Positions 1-8,256 of a stretch of 64,000 bases of DNA are shown here, one piece after another (within the stretch, counting starts at the first letter, position 1; each line of letters opens with the position of its first letter). The DNA is from Deltaproteobacteria bacterium (GTDB taxonomy: Bacteria; Desulfobacterota; Desulfobaccia; Desulfobaccales; 0-14-0-80-60-11). The position numbers and the translations under genes are program-made. The notes under the pieces are model-generated. The model worked only from the letters and a program-made list of their open reading frames with translations. It made no database searches and was not told the origin of the DNA. Location: positions 1-64,000 of the forward strand of contig JAKAKP010000151.1 of the NCBI GenBank assembly GCA_021813445.1, in the 5' to 3' direction.

Positions 1-108
1 CTTGCTGAGGTAGAGGACAACCTCTGCCTGGGACTGAATGATCTCGCTAATAACCCGGAAAAACTTCGTTCGATGACGAATTTTCCATATCTTAATATTA
101 CCTGTTAG
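1..108 (+). CDS. Transposase C-terminal fragment (5' end outside window)
   Basis: Frame 1 is open from base 1 and ends in TAG at 106-108, giving a 35-residue tail ending in RSMTNFPYLNITC. A short helical stretch followed by an NPEKLRSMTNFPYL-type ending resembles the extreme C-terminus of IS630-family DDE transposases. It lies just inside the inferred terminal repeat, where a transposase gene would end. No catalytic residue is visible because the gene starts upstream of the window. It was too short for the ORF track. Confidence 0.5.
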   Translation, partial: LAEVEDNLCLGLNDLANNPEKLRSMTNFPYLNITC

Positions 109-123
109 ATGGCAACTTGGTAT
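1..123 (+). mobile_element. Right end of an insertion sequence (IS630/Tc1-mariner-like)
   Basis: The first 108 bases read as the C-terminus of a transposase-like protein and are followed by an apparent terminal repeat, ATGGCAACTTGGTAT (109-123). Read inward the terminus is ATACCAAGTTGCCAT, and the same string starts a 122-bp MITE-like element at 60647. The terminal TA would fit the TA-target specificity of IS630/mariner elements. The element interrupts a transporter reading frame on the other strand, which ends abruptly at this terminus. The family name is inferred from the ends and the short protein tail only; the rest of the element lies outside the window. Confidence 0.6.
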
Positions 124-282
124 GAGGCCCAGCCCCACCAGCAGAAAAAAAGGAACGGCAAAGAGAAACCGGACCAGCCCCATGCCGTAGGGGCTGAGAT
201 GCGTCAGGTACCGCTTGGTCACCGCATCCGTGCCCGCGTCCCCCAGGGCCGCAGCCAGGCCGAAGAGTAGCCAGATTCCCAT
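118..282 (-). pseudogene. Truncated DMT/EamA-family transporter (N-terminal 55 residues)
   Basis: Read on the minus strand from ATG at 280-282, the frame encodes MGIWLLFGLAAALGDAG followed by a KRYLTHLSPYGMGLVRF segment and a second hydrophobic helix (FAVPFFLLVGLGLIP). Two membrane helices with this spacing match the start of drug/metabolite-transporter (EamA) permeases, which normally have ten helices and about 300 residues. Similarity stops exactly where the insertion-sequence terminus begins (about 118-123), and the continued frame encodes unrelated sequence. I infer that transposition disrupted the gene. The remaining part, if kept, would lie beyond the element outside the window. Confidence 0.6.
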
Positions 283-303
283 GGCCGAGATTAATCCTTT
301 TGC

Positions 304-381
304 AGTGAGCGGTGAGCAGTAAGCAGTGAGCAGCAAAAGAAATGACGAAATGGGCCACTTTTTACTGCTTACTGCTTACTC
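304..381. repeat. Inverted heptamer short tandem repeats (AGCAGTG/AGCAGTA)
   Basis: Bases 304-334 contain GTGAGCGGTGAGCAGTAAGCAGTGAGCAG, a run of imperfect 7-bp units. Bases 361-381 contain the opposite orientation, TTACTGCTTACTGCTTACTCC. The second array provides the last codons and the TAA stop of rsmA. The same heptamer family recurs, again as an inverted pair, at 54846-55035. Confidence 0.7.
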
Positions 382-1219
382 CAATCGCATTAGTCAACTC
401 CACAAACTGGTCCACACCCAGGGTCTCCCCCCTCCGGCCCGGGTCGATCTGCAAGGTCAGGAAAATCTGGCGCAGGTCCTCCGGGGTGAGTCCGAAGGCC
501 GGAGCCTGGTGCACCAGGGTATTGTTCAGGGTCTTGCGGCGGTGGGCGAACGCGGCCTTCACCACCCGGCTAAGCAGGGCCTCATCCCGGGCCGCAGGCA
601 CTGGTGCCCGGGGCCTCAGGCGCAACACCACCGAGTCCACCTGGGGGGGCGGATAGAAATTGCCCGGACCCAGGGAAAAAAGGCGCTCCAGGGCAAAGTG
701 GTACTGGATCAAAACGGAGAGAACCCCGTAGTCCTTGGTGCCGGGGGGGGATAAAAGGCGGTCCCCCACCTCCTGCTGCATCATGAGCACCGCCCGGCTG
801 AGAGCGGCTTTCCCCTCCATCAGCTTGAACAGCAGGGGTGAGGTGATCTGGTAGGGCAGGTTGCCCGCCACGGCCAGGGGCTTTTCTGCATGCCGGCTGC
901 ACTCCTGGAAGTCAAAGGCCAGCGCGTCCTGCTCCAAAATTTGTACCTGGGGATTGTCCGGGAACAGCTCTGTCTTCAGAAATTGGGCCAGGGCCGGGTC
1001 CCGTTCCAGGGCCACCACTTTGCCGGCCGCCCGGGCCAGGAAAACCGTGAGCGCGCCCAGGCCGGGGCCGATTTCCACCACCGTCTCCGTGCCGCTCAGG
1101 TCCAGGGCGGCAACGATCCGCTGGGCCTGGTGGGGGTGGAGGAGAAAGTTCTGCCCCCAGGCCTTTCTAGGCCTCAGGCCCAGACGGCGCAGGAGGATTT
1201 TGGGGGAGGTTGAGGACAC
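362..1219 (-). CDS. rsmA: 16S rRNA (adenine1518/1519-N6)-dimethyltransferase RsmA (KsgA)
   Basis: This enzyme dimethylates two adjacent adenines in the 3'-terminal helix of 16S rRNA late in small-subunit assembly, using S-adenosylmethionine. The 285-residue protein has the family start LRPRKAWGQNFL, the SAM-binding motif VVEIGPGLGALT near residues 48-59, and the adenine-binding motif NLPYQITSPLL near residue 120. Length is typical. The start is GTG at 1217-1219, overlapping the upstream DUF2062 gene by about 50 bases. The final residues SSKQ and the stop are encoded by a heptamer repeat array, so the C-terminus appears to have been altered by repeat insertion. Confidence 0.95.
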   Translation of the reverse strand: MSSTSPKILLRRLGLRPRKAWGQNFLLHPHQAQRIVAALDLSGTETVVEIGPGLGALTVFLARAAGKVVALERDPALAQFLKTELFPDNPQVQILEQDALAFDFQECSRHAEKPLAVAGNLPYQITSPLLFKLMEGKAALSRAVLMMQQEVGDRLLSPPGTKDYGVLSVLIQYHFALERLFSLGPGNFYPPPQVDSVVLRLRPRAPVPAARDEALLSRVVKAAFAHRRKTLNNTLVHQAPAFGLTPEDLRQIFLTLQIDPGRRGETLGVDQFVELTNAIGVSSKQ

Positions 1220-1673
1220 CGGCGGCCTTTCGGGCCTTCTGCTGCCGATAGCGCTCGACGGCCCAGAGAGTGAGAAAATAGGAAATGATGGCCGGGGGCA
1301 CGGCGATGATCACGCCCCCGACCTGGAGGGCCAACCCTCCCCGCCACAGAAGATCCAGGGTATTTTGCAGGTCATAGGTGGCCGGCAGACACAGAGGCCC
1401 CCCCCGGAAGAGGAGGAATTTCCCGACCTTGTAGGCGGCCACGTAAAGGGGGGCGATGGTCACCGGGTTCATGATCCAGATGCCCAGGTAGGCGGTGACC
1501 GGGGAAATCCGCAAAATAGGAGCCAGAATCAGGACTGCGGCGGTGTGGAAGGGCACGGTGGGGGTGACGCCGATGAATACCCCCAAGGCCATGCCCCAGG
1601 CCAGCTTCCGGGGGTCCCCCTGGAGGCGCTTGAATTTGAGCCACTGATAGCGAATAGTCCGGCTGATGGTCAT
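1167..1673 (-). CDS. DUF2062 membrane protein
   Basis: A 168-residue protein with the DUF2062 pattern: a charged N-terminus with QGDPRKLAWGMALGVFIGVTP, then hydrophobic segments around residues 25-50, 55-75 and 110-135. DUF2062 proteins are small inner-membrane proteins of unknown role, often found near lipid or glycan genes. It sits between the acyl-CoA ligase gene, which it overlaps by four bases (ATGA), and rsmA, which it overlaps by about 50 bases, so the three genes are probably co-transcribed. The C-terminus is a short cytoplasmic basic/proline tail. Confidence 0.8.
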   Translation of the reverse strand: MTISRTIRYQWLKFKRLQGDPRKLAWGMALGVFIGVTPTVPFHTAAVLILAPILRISPVTAYLGIWIMNPVTIAPLYVAAYKVGKFLLFRGGPLCLPATYDLQNTLDLLWRGGLALQVGGVIIAVPPAIISYFLTLWAVERYRQQKARKAAGVLNLPQNPPAPSGPEA

Positions 1674-3355
1674 AACTTGGCCGGGGCAGGAGGCGCGGCC
1701 GCGTTCCCCTCTTCCCTTAAAACCCGGCGCAGCACTTTGCCCACCTGGCTTTTCGGCAATTCTTCACGAAATTCAATGATTTTTGGCACCTTATACAAGG
1801 CCAATTGCTCCTGGCAGAAGGCCTGGATTTCTTCGGGGGTGGGCGGCGCGCCGTCCCGGGGCACGATCACCACCTTCACTACTTCCCCCCGGTAGGCGTC
1901 AGGCACCCCCAAGGCTACGGCTTCTTTGACCCCGGGGTGGGCATACAAGACCTCTTCCACCTCCCGGGGATAGATATTGTAGCCCCCGGAGATGATCATG
2001 TCTTTTTTCCTTTCCACGATAAAAAAGTAACCATCCGCATCCATGCGCGCCAGGTCCCCGGTATAGAGCCAGCCGTCCCTGAGGGCCTGGGCGGTTTCGA
2101 CGGGCCGTTGCCAATAGCCCGGCATGATCTGGGGGCCCTGCAGGACCAGCTCCCCCACTTCGCCGGGGGGCAGTTCCCTGGTTCCCGTCTCCTGATCCAT
2201 GACCCGCACCGCGGTGCCCGGCAGGGGCAGGCCCATGCTGCCCGGAGGCCGCCGCCCGTCAACGGGATTGATGTGGGTCACCGGCCCGGCTTCCGTCAAG
2301 CCGTAGCCTTCCAGAATGCGGCAGCGGGTCAGGGCCTCAAAGCGGTCCCGGACCTCCAGGGGCAAGGGCGCGGAACCGCTGATGCAGGCCCAAAGTGACG
2401 TGAGGTCATAGCGGGATATTTCCGGGTGGTTGATCAGGGCCACAAAGAGGGTGGGCACGCCCGGCAGCATGGTGGGCCGGTATTTCTTTAAGGCCTTAAG
2501 CAGCATCGGCATCTCGAAGCGGGGCAGGACAATGATCATCGCCCCCTGGGACAGGGGCCAGTTGAGGCAGGCGGTGAGCCCGAAGGAGTGGGAGAAGGGC
2601 AGCAGCCCCACCAGCCGCTCGGTGCCGTAACGCACCTGGTGGAGCCAGGCACTGATTTGGGCCACATTGGCCAGCAGATTGGCATGGGTCAGGGCCGCGG
2701 CCTTGGGCACTCCGGTGGTGCCGCCGGTATACAGCAGCACCGCCACGTCCCCCGCATCGGGCCGGGGTCGGGCCTCCAGTGGCGGGCTTTGCAGCAGTTC
2801 GCCCCAGGCCAGGAGGCCGGGCCCCGGCTTAAAGCCCAGGGCCAATCCCTGTCGCCTGGCCTTGAGGGGGTAGAGCCAATTCAGGGGCCAGGGCAGGTGA
2901 TCTTTGAGGCCGGTGACGATTACCCGGGACAGGCCGGCCCGGGCCCGGGTCGCCTCCACTTTGGGGAGCAGGTGGTCCAGGACCACCAGATGGCGCGCGC
3001 CGGAATCCGCCAACTGGTAATTGATTTCTTTGGGACTGAGGAGGGGATTCAAGGGTACGGCCACTGCGCCCAGACGCAGGATGGCGTGAAAGGCCAGGAC
3101 AAACTGGGGACAGTTGGGCAGCAATAAAGCGACGCGTTCTCCAAGGGCCACGCCCAGGTCCCGGAAAGCCTGGGCCAGGCGGGCCGCCTGGAGGGATAGA
3201 ACTCCGTAAGACATGGTCCGGCCGAAAAAGGCCAGGGCCGGAGACTGGGGGGATTTTTGGGCCGCTTGGAGCAGTAACTGGGGCAGAGTTCCCGTAACCG
3301 GTCCGATCTCTTGGGGCACTCCCTGGTCGTAATGCTTTACCCAGGGGCAGGTCAT
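1670..3355 (-). CDS. Long-chain fatty-acid--CoA ligase / AMP-dependent synthetase
   Basis: This ANL-superfamily enzyme activates a carboxylic acid through an acyl-adenylate and transfers it to CoA. Visible motifs include the phosphate-binding loop LLYTGGTTGVPKAAALTH, the EGYGLTEAGP motif, YTGDLARMDADGYFFIVERKKDMIISGGYNI, and the catalytic-lysine region near the C-terminus (LPKSQVGKVLRR). The ORF track extends the frame to 3583, but those 76 residues are compositionally odd and overlap the SlyD-like gene. I choose ATG at 3353-3355, preceded by a GGAGG ribosome site, giving 561 residues, a normal FadD length. The likely substrate is a medium- or long-chain fatty acid; chain length cannot be read from the sequence. 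Confidence 0.9.
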   Translation of the reverse strand: MTCPWVKHYDQGVPQEIGPVTGTLPQLLLQAAQKSPQSPALAFFGRTMSYGVLSLQAARLAQAFRDLGVALGERVALLLPNCPQFVLAFHAILRLGAVAVPLNPLLSPKEINYQLADSGARHLVVLDHLLPKVEATRARAGLSRVIVTGLKDHLPWPLNWLYPLKARRQGLALGFKPGPGLLAWGELLQSPPLEARPRPDAGDVAVLLYTGGTTGVPKAAALTHANLLANVAQISAWLHQVRYGTERLVGLLPFSHSFGLTACLNWPLSQGAMIIVLPRFEMPMLLKALKKYRPTMLPGVPTLFVALINHPEISRYDLTSLWACISGSAPLPLEVRDRFEALTRCRILEGYGLTEAGPVTHINPVDGRRPPGSMGLPLPGTAVRVMDQETGTRELPPGEVGELVLQGPQIMPGYWQRPVETAQALRDGWLYTGDLARMDADGYFFIVERKKDMIISGGYNIYPREVEEVLYAHPGVKEAVALGVPDAYRGEVVKVVIVPRDGAPPTPEEIQAFCQEQLALYKVPKIIEFREELPKSQVGKVLRRVLREEGNAAAPPAPAKL

Positions 3356-3374
3356 CGGCAATAATCCTCCGCCC

Positions 3375-3869
3375 TCAATGCTGGTGCTCGCCCCCTTCGC
3401 ACGTACAGCAGGATTGATGCTGCTGTAGATCCTCGGGGGTGGCTTCCCGCACCTGGCGCACGGTGAAGGAGACTTCCAGGTCTTTACCCGCCAAAGGATG
3501 GTTGAAATCAATGAGCACGGTGTCGGGCCGCACTTCCTTGACAATAAAATAGACCTGATGCCCTTCTTCGTCTTCGGTTTCAAATACCTGGCCCGGCTTC
3601 AGCTCCACTTCCGGGGCGAAATCCGACCGCGGCACCTCCATGATCAGTTCCTGATCGGTTTCGCCATAAGCGTCGGCGGCGCTGAGCAGCACTTTTTTCT
3701 GGGTGTCCTCCTCCAGGCCCATCAAGGCCTCTTCCAGGCCCGGGGGCATCACGCCCCAGCCCATGCAGAAGGAGATCTCCTCCGGCTGGCCGTTGGGCGG
3801 ATAATAATCCTGCTCCCCCATGCGGATCAGGTAATCTATGGTAACAAAAGAGGTTTCGTCGATTTTCAT
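3375..3869 (-). CDS. SlyD-like FKBP-type peptidyl-prolyl cis-trans isomerase
   Basis: A 164-residue FKBP-fold isomerase/chaperone of the SlyD group. It has YLIRMGEQDYYPPNGQPEEISFCMGWGVMPPGLEEALMG (FKBP half with a flap start), the insert-in-flap region (SAADAYGETDQELIMEVPRSDF) and the second FKBP half ending in FNHPLAGKDLEVSFTVRQVREAT, which matches the SlyD signature D-x-NHPLAGKxL. The tail CCTCEGGEHQH is Cys/His-rich, like the metal-binding tail of SlyD, so nickel or zinc handling is possible. The acyl-CoA ligase gene begins 20 bases downstream. Confidence 0.85.
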   Translation of the reverse strand: MKIDETSFVTIDYLIRMGEQDYYPPNGQPEEISFCMGWGVMPPGLEEALMGLEEDTQKKVLLSAADAYGETDQELIMEVPRSDFAPEVELKPGQVFETEDEEGHQVYFIVKEVRPDTVLIDFNHPLAGKDLEVSFTVRQVREATPEDLQQHQSCCTCEGGEHQH

Positions 3870-4028
3870 TATATCCTCTCCTGAGAAGACAGGGCTCCGG
3901 CCTTTTCCAGTAATTATAAAGAAAAGTTCCGGAAACCCAAAGCAAGCCTCACGGCTGGATAATGCCAGAAAGGGAATGAGGTGAAGGCTCTCCCTAAAAA
4001 GGAGGGAATCCAGGCAAGAAATCCGCCC

Positions 4029-4667
4029 TCAACTCTTGGTGGCCATAATGATCCGCCCGGTGTTCATCAGATTGCACCGCACGGACTGATTCACGTTCAT
4101 CCCCACTTCCCGCATCACCCGGATCACATCCAGGTCGGTAGTAAAACCGATACGGACGCATACCGGGGCCAGAACGTCTTCGATCTTGCCCAGGAAACCG
4201 CCGTTAGGGCTGCGGGTGTGATTGATGACGATGATCTGGCCCCCCGGTTTTACCACCCTCAGAATTTCCCGGCATACCTTATGGGGGTCTTGGACGGTGG
4301 TGATCACATAAGCGGAGATGACGGCGTCGAAATGATTATCGGGAAATTCCAACTGCGAAGCATCCATGACCTTGAGGTCGAAGGTGCTGCCGCCATTGAG
4401 CTGGGCCGCCCTTTTCTGGGCCTCCTCAATCATGGGGGCGGAAATATCAATGCCCGTCAAGTGGGTGCGTGCAGGGTATTTTTCCAGGGTAGAGCCGGGG
4501 CCGATGCCGATTTCCAGGATCTTTTGGTGGGGTCTTCTGTCCAGATAATGGAAGGCCTTGCGGCGTCCGGGTTCCAATAATTTTCCGAAAACATAATCAT
4601 AAAACGGGGAATAAAAAGAATATAATTGCTCCATGTAGCTGGGGTTTACGCGGCATTTCATTGTCAA
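4029..4667 (-). CDS. Class I SAM methyltransferase, PmtA-like (phosphatidylethanolamine N-methyltransferase candidate)
   Basis: The 212-residue protein has the Rossmann methyltransferase motifs ILEIGIGPGSTLEKYP (motif I), LTGIDISAPMIEEA, VMDASQLEFPDNHFDAVIS and LRVVKPGGQIIVINHT. The N-terminal signature FYSPFYDYVFGKLLEPGRRKAF resembles Rhodobacter-type PmtA enzymes, which make phosphatidylcholine from phosphatidylethanolamine. The assignment to lipid methylation is inference from that segment; a ubiquinone/menaquinone-type or other small-molecule methyltransferase remains possible. It stands alone, about 160 bases upstream of the SlyD-like gene on the same strand. Confidence 0.7.
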   Translation of the reverse strand: MTMKCRVNPSYMEQLYSFYSPFYDYVFGKLLEPGRRKAFHYLDRRPHQKILEIGIGPGSTLEKYPARTHLTGIDISAPMIEEAQKRAAQLNGGSTFDLKVMDASQLEFPDNHFDAVISAYVITTVQDPHKVCREILRVVKPGGQIIVINHTRSPNGGFLGKIEDVLAPVCVRIGFTTDLDVIRVMREVGMNVNQSVRCNLMNTGRIIMATKS

Positions 4668-4809
4668 TCCTCGTAGGAGATGTGATTTTTAGACGCTAGG
4701 GTTTCCAGGTTCAGGCGCATGTTGGCCCCAAATGTCCTATTGTACTCCATCATTTTCGCAAATGTAAACTGAATTTTTCCTGACCGCGGCCGGATTCCTA
4801 AGATCCAGG

Positions 4810-5022
4810 TTAGCAAAGCCTTACCTCCCAAGAATCTGCCGCCTGCCGATATCGCAATAAAAAAACGCGGCCATCCGCCGCGGCCACTTTGAAAAATAGC
4901 TGGTCAGGCTCATAACCCTGCTCCAGAACCTGGCGCACTTCCAGCCACTCTTGCCCCCAGGTGAACCTTAAGGGGCGTTCATGAAGGCGGGAGCCGGAAT
5001 AGGTGGCTACCTGGCAGCGCAT
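4810..5022 (-). CDS. Small conserved hypothetical protein (70 aa)
   Basis: A 70-residue soluble protein, MRCQVATYSGSRLHERPLRF..., rich in aromatic and charged residues and predicted as mostly beta strands. The pattern YSGxxxxERP, then W/F with VLEQGYEPDQLFFKVAAADGRVFLLRY, resembles a small family of uncharacterised proteins common in anaerobic deltaproteobacteria, but I cannot name a function. ATG at 5022 is the only sensible start. There is no obvious operon partner. Confidence 0.55.
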   Translation of the reverse strand: MRCQVATYSGSRLHERPLRFTWGQEWLEVRQVLEQGYEPDQLFFKVAAADGRVFLLRYRQAADSWEVRLC

Positions 5023-5458
5023 AAAATACTGGTTTTCGGTTTCCGGTTATCAGAATGACCATAAGGGGTAAGGCCAAGGTTTTGAAATAGTTTCGGAGCT
5101 CCTCCGGCCTTGATTTGAGCCGGACTGCCTTCAATAGTGATCATGATAGCACATATCACTTAGGGAGGCGTTATTTTCCCTCCCGGAGAGCGCCCGCACG
5201 CCCTAAGGCCGCGCCGGAATTAGACATTGCAATAGTCACCAGGGTAATTTAAAATGCCAGATATGCTCCGGGGTTGGCCCTTCGCTCTAACCCTGGAGGT
5301 GAAAGATTTGCCTCTATGCTCCTTCGTTCTCGAAGGCGGGGGCAGTCTAAACTATCATCTTGGGCCAGCCCCCGGGTTGGCAGAGCCTGCAGCCGGATCA
5401 AACCGGAACGCTGCTGGCCCTGGCACCATTTCGCCTGACCCGTGGAGGAGGTTGATTT
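5023..5458. other. Intergenic region upstream of fabF
   Basis: 436 bases without a convincing gene. It starts with a short heptamer-like run (TTTTCGGTTTCCGG, about 5033-5046) and ends in the fabF ribosome site GGAGGAGG. The ORF at 5254-5520 overlaps the fabF start in another frame and has no family features. No riboswitch or terminator is recognised. Confidence 0.5.
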
Positions 5459-6784
5459 ATGTCCATAAAGAAGAATCTGGATTTACGCCGGGTAGTGGTC
5501 ACCGGCGTGGGGCTCATTAATTCCATGGGCCCCGACGTGCCCACGGTCTGGGAGCGTCTGTTGGCAGGTCAATCCGGAGTGAGCCGGGTCAGCAATTTAA
5601 GCAGCAGCATGGATTCTTTCATCGCCAATCATCCTTTGCCCGAGGATTTTCCCCTGATTGCCGGGCAGATCAAGGATTTTGATCTGAAAGAGATCATCCA
5701 GACCCGGAAGAAAAACCCCTCGAAAGAGGATTTGAAGCAAATCAAATATACCGACCGTTTCACGCAGTTTGCCCTGGCCGCCAGCCTGGAAGCGATCCAG
5801 GACTCCGGCCTGGACCTGGAAAAAGAGGACCCGGAGCGGGCCGGGGTGATTATTGCCACCGGCATGGGCGGCGTCGGCTCCTGGGAGGAGCAGATCATCA
5901 AGCTGCTCAATGAAGGGGTGCGCCGGGTGTCGCCTTTTCTGGTGCCCAAGATGATCCCGAATCTGGCCGCGGGCAACGTCTCCATCAGCTTCAAGGCCAA
6001 AGGCCCCAATATCGCCCTGTCCACCGCCTGTGCCGCAGGGGCGCACGCCATCGGCATGGCCTACCGCACCATCCAGATGGGGGAGGCGGACCTGATGGCC
6101 GCCGGCGGCACGGAAGCGGCCATCACCCTGTTAACCGTGGCCGGATTCTATCGCATGGGGGCCCTGGCTACGGGTCATAATGACAGCCCCGAGACGGCCA
6201 GCCGCCCCTTCGATACCCAGCGCAACGGTTTTGTCATGGCGGAAGGCTCGGGCGTCCTGGCTTTGGAGGAAAGGGAGCACGCCTTACGCCGGGGGGCCCA
6301 CATCTATGGAGAGATTATCGGCTTCGGCATGACCGGTGACGCCCACCATATTACCGACCCCCATATCGAAGGGGCCAAGCGTTGCATTCTTTTGGCCCTG
6401 AAAGACGCGGGCATCACCCCCGGCGAGGTGGATTACATCAACCCCCACGCCACCGCCACCCCGGTGGGGGACAGAAACGAAGCCCAGGCCCTGCTCCAGA
6501 TCTTTAATCATGGCGGTCACCGGCCGCTGGTCAGCGCCACCAAATCCATGACCGGTCATCTCCTGGGAGCCGCAGGCGCGGTGGAGGCCATTTTCTCCCT
6601 CATGGCCCTGAAGCACGGTGTCGTCCCGCCCACCATCAATCTGGATGACCCGGATCCCGAGTGCCAGGGCTTTGACCTGGTTCCCCGTAAGGCCCGGGAA
6701 GCCGAAATTCGCTATGCCCTGTCTAACTCCTTCGGATTTGGAGGCACCAACGCCACTCTGGTTTTTAAAGCCCATGAAGGATAA
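5459..6784 (+). CDS. fabF: 3-oxoacyl-[acyl-carrier-protein] synthase II (KAS II)
   Basis: Condensing enzyme of type II fatty acid synthesis that elongates acyl-ACP with malonyl-ACP in the cytoplasm. At 441 residues it shows the full thiolase-fold pattern: RRVVVTGVGLINSMGP at the start, active-site cysteine in STACAAGAHAIG, first histidine in NPHATATPVGD, and second histidine in KSMTGHLLGAAGAVEA. The glycine-rich end SNSFGFGGTNATLVF is standard. NPHATATP differs slightly from the common NAHGTSTP. A GGAGGAGG ribosome site precedes ATG. It lies apart from other fab genes, with a histidine kinase downstream. Confidence 0.93.
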   Translation: MSIKKNLDLRRVVVTGVGLINSMGPDVPTVWERLLAGQSGVSRVSNLSSSMDSFIANHPLPEDFPLIAGQIKDFDLKEIIQTRKKNPSKEDLKQIKYTDRFTQFALAASLEAIQDSGLDLEKEDPERAGVIIATGMGGVGSWEEQIIKLLNEGVRRVSPFLVPKMIPNLAAGNVSISFKAKGPNIALSTACAAGAHAIGMAYRTIQMGEADLMAAGGTEAAITLLTVAGFYRMGALATGHNDSPETASRPFDTQRNGFVMAEGSGVLALEEREHALRRGAHIYGEIIGFGMTGDAHHITDPHIEGAKRCILLALKDAGITPGEVDYINPHATATPVGDRNEAQALLQIFNHGGHRPLVSATKSMTGHLLGAAGAVEAIFSLMALKHGVVPPTINLDDPDPECQGFDLVPRKAREAEIRYALSNSFGFGGTNATLVFKAHEG

Positions 6785-6885
6785 AGAATAATTCCGGCGC
6801 CGGAGAAAGATCACCCCACGCTTGATCCCGGCGCTGCCAGAACTGACCGGGACCTAACCCGCGTCCGCAGCTGCGGCAGCCAGCG

Positions 6886-8256
6886 ATGAGTGACCAGGCC
6901 CAACCCATCCGCATTGCCATTCTCAGCGACCAGGAAGGCCCATCCTGCCAGGTGATGACGCTGCCTTTCTCCTTGGAAGGCTTTCCTCCTCTCGAAATGG
7001 AAATTTTTACCGGCGTGGGCTCCCTCTCCCCGGACAAGTTGCGCCAGCTCCTCCAAGAGAGGCAACCCGCGGGCTTCGACATCATCCTGGACGGGGAAGG
7101 CCTGGCCCCGGACCTGACTCCCCCGCCCATCGGCTCCGGACCCCAGGTCCAGATTCTGGAGAGTCTGCTCTGCCAGCTCCAGGAGTTGCGGCAGAAACAG
7201 GAAATCAACGCCGGGATCATCAACAGCGCTACGGATGCCATCGTCACCATTAACGAAAGCCATATCATCATCGGCTACAACCAGGGCGCGGAGCGGATTT
7301 TGGGCTATACCCGGGAGGAGGCTTTAGGCCAGGACCTGAAACTCATTATTCCGCCGCCTTACAAAGATGTGCACCGGGACTTCGTGCGGCGTTATGTGGC
7401 CACCCGCCAGGCCCATGTCATCGGCAAACATGTGCGCCTCAACGCCCAGCGCCGGGATGGCACCGAATTCCCCATGAGCATCTCCTTTTCCGTGGCCGAG
7501 GTGAGGGGCAACCTCTATTTCACCGGCGTCATCCGGGACATGACCGAAACCAAGGAGATGGAGGACCGCCTGCTCCAGTCCGAGCGCCTGGCCGCGGTGG
7601 GCAACACCGTCACCCACATTGCCCATGAAATCAAGAATCCTTTGTTGATTATCGGCGGTTTTGCCCGGCAGCTCCTCAAGGCCACGGCATTGGACGACAA
7701 GGCCCGGCAAAAGCTGGGCATCATCGCCGAGGAAGTGGCCCGCCTGGAGGAGATGGTCGCGGAAATGCGGGACTTCGTGCGTCCCCCCGCCCCCCAGAAA
7801 ACCCCCGGCCAGGTGGAAGAGCTGGTGAATCAGGTCCTGGAGTTTTTCCAGGACAATTTCAAGGAGCACCATATCCAGGTGCAGCGGCGGGAGGACGGGC
7901 CGCGGCCCCGGCTGAGCTTCGACCCCAAACAGATTCGCCAGGTCCTGATCAATCTCTTTAAAAACGCGGTGGAGGCCATGCCCCGGGGCGGAGAACTCAC
8001 CGTCGCCACCCGGGTTAAAGGGCCCAACGTGGAGATCGGCGTCACCGACACCGGGGAGGGCATGCCCCCGGAGGTGGCGGCCAGCATCTTTCAGCCCTAC
8101 TTCACCACCAAGGAGAAGGGCACCGGCCTGGGGCTGGCCATCTGCAATTTCATCGTCAAGGAGCAGCACGGGGGCCGGATCCTGGTGGACAGCACGCCGG
8201 GCCGGGGGTCCACCTTTACCATTCAGCTCCCCCTCTCTGAGGCGGCTCCAGCGTGA
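6886..8256 (+). CDS. PAS-domain sensor histidine kinase (NtrB-like)
   Basis: Soluble 456-residue kinase without membrane segments. Residues 1-100 are an uncharacterised N-terminal part. A PAS domain follows at about 107-225 ([37 protein letters not shown]). The dimerisation box has the phospho-acceptor histidine in [16 protein letters not shown] (about 248). The ATPase domain shows N box [15 protein letters not shown]1 DTGEGMP, F box [14 protein letters not shown] and a G2-type ending. A cytoplasmic redox or ligand signal sensed by PAS is likely. The gene overlaps the following ABC ATPase gene by four bases (GTGA), so the kinase and transporter ATPase are probably co-translated. No cognate response regulator is adjacent. 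Confidence 0.9.
   Translation: MSDQAQPIRIAILSDQEGPSCQVMTLPFSLEGFPPLEMEIFTGVGSLSPDKLRQLLQERQPAGFDIILDGEGLAPDLTPPPIGSGPQVQILESLLCQLQELRQKQEINAGIINSATDAIVTINESHIIIGYNQGAERILGYTREEALGQDLKLIIPPPYKDVHRDFVRRYVATRQAHVIGKHVRLNAQRRDGTEFPMSISFSVAEVRGNLYFTGVIRDMTETKEMEDRLLQSERLAAVGNTVTHIAHEIKNPLLIIGGFARQLLKATALDDKARQKLGIIAEEVARLEEMVAEMRDFVRPPAPQKTPGQVEELVNQVLEFFQDNFKEHHIQVQRREDGPRPRLSFDPKQIRQVLINLFKNAVEAMPRGGELTVATRVKGPNVEIGVTDTGEGMPPEVAASIFQPYFTTKEKGTGLGLAICNFIVKEQHGGRILVDSTPGRGSTFTIQLPLSEAAPA

Noticed and set aside
304-381. Heptamer repeats as a CRISPR array
   Set aside because: Units are 7 bases with no spacers and no cas genes in the window.
3356-3583. N-terminal extension of the acyl-CoA ligase ORF
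   Set aside because: The 76 extra residues overlap the SlyD-like gene and lack homology-like composition; ATG at 3355 has a ribosome site.
5254-5520. 88-aa ORF upstream of fabF
   Set aside because: It overlaps the fabF start in another frame, has poor composition and no family features.
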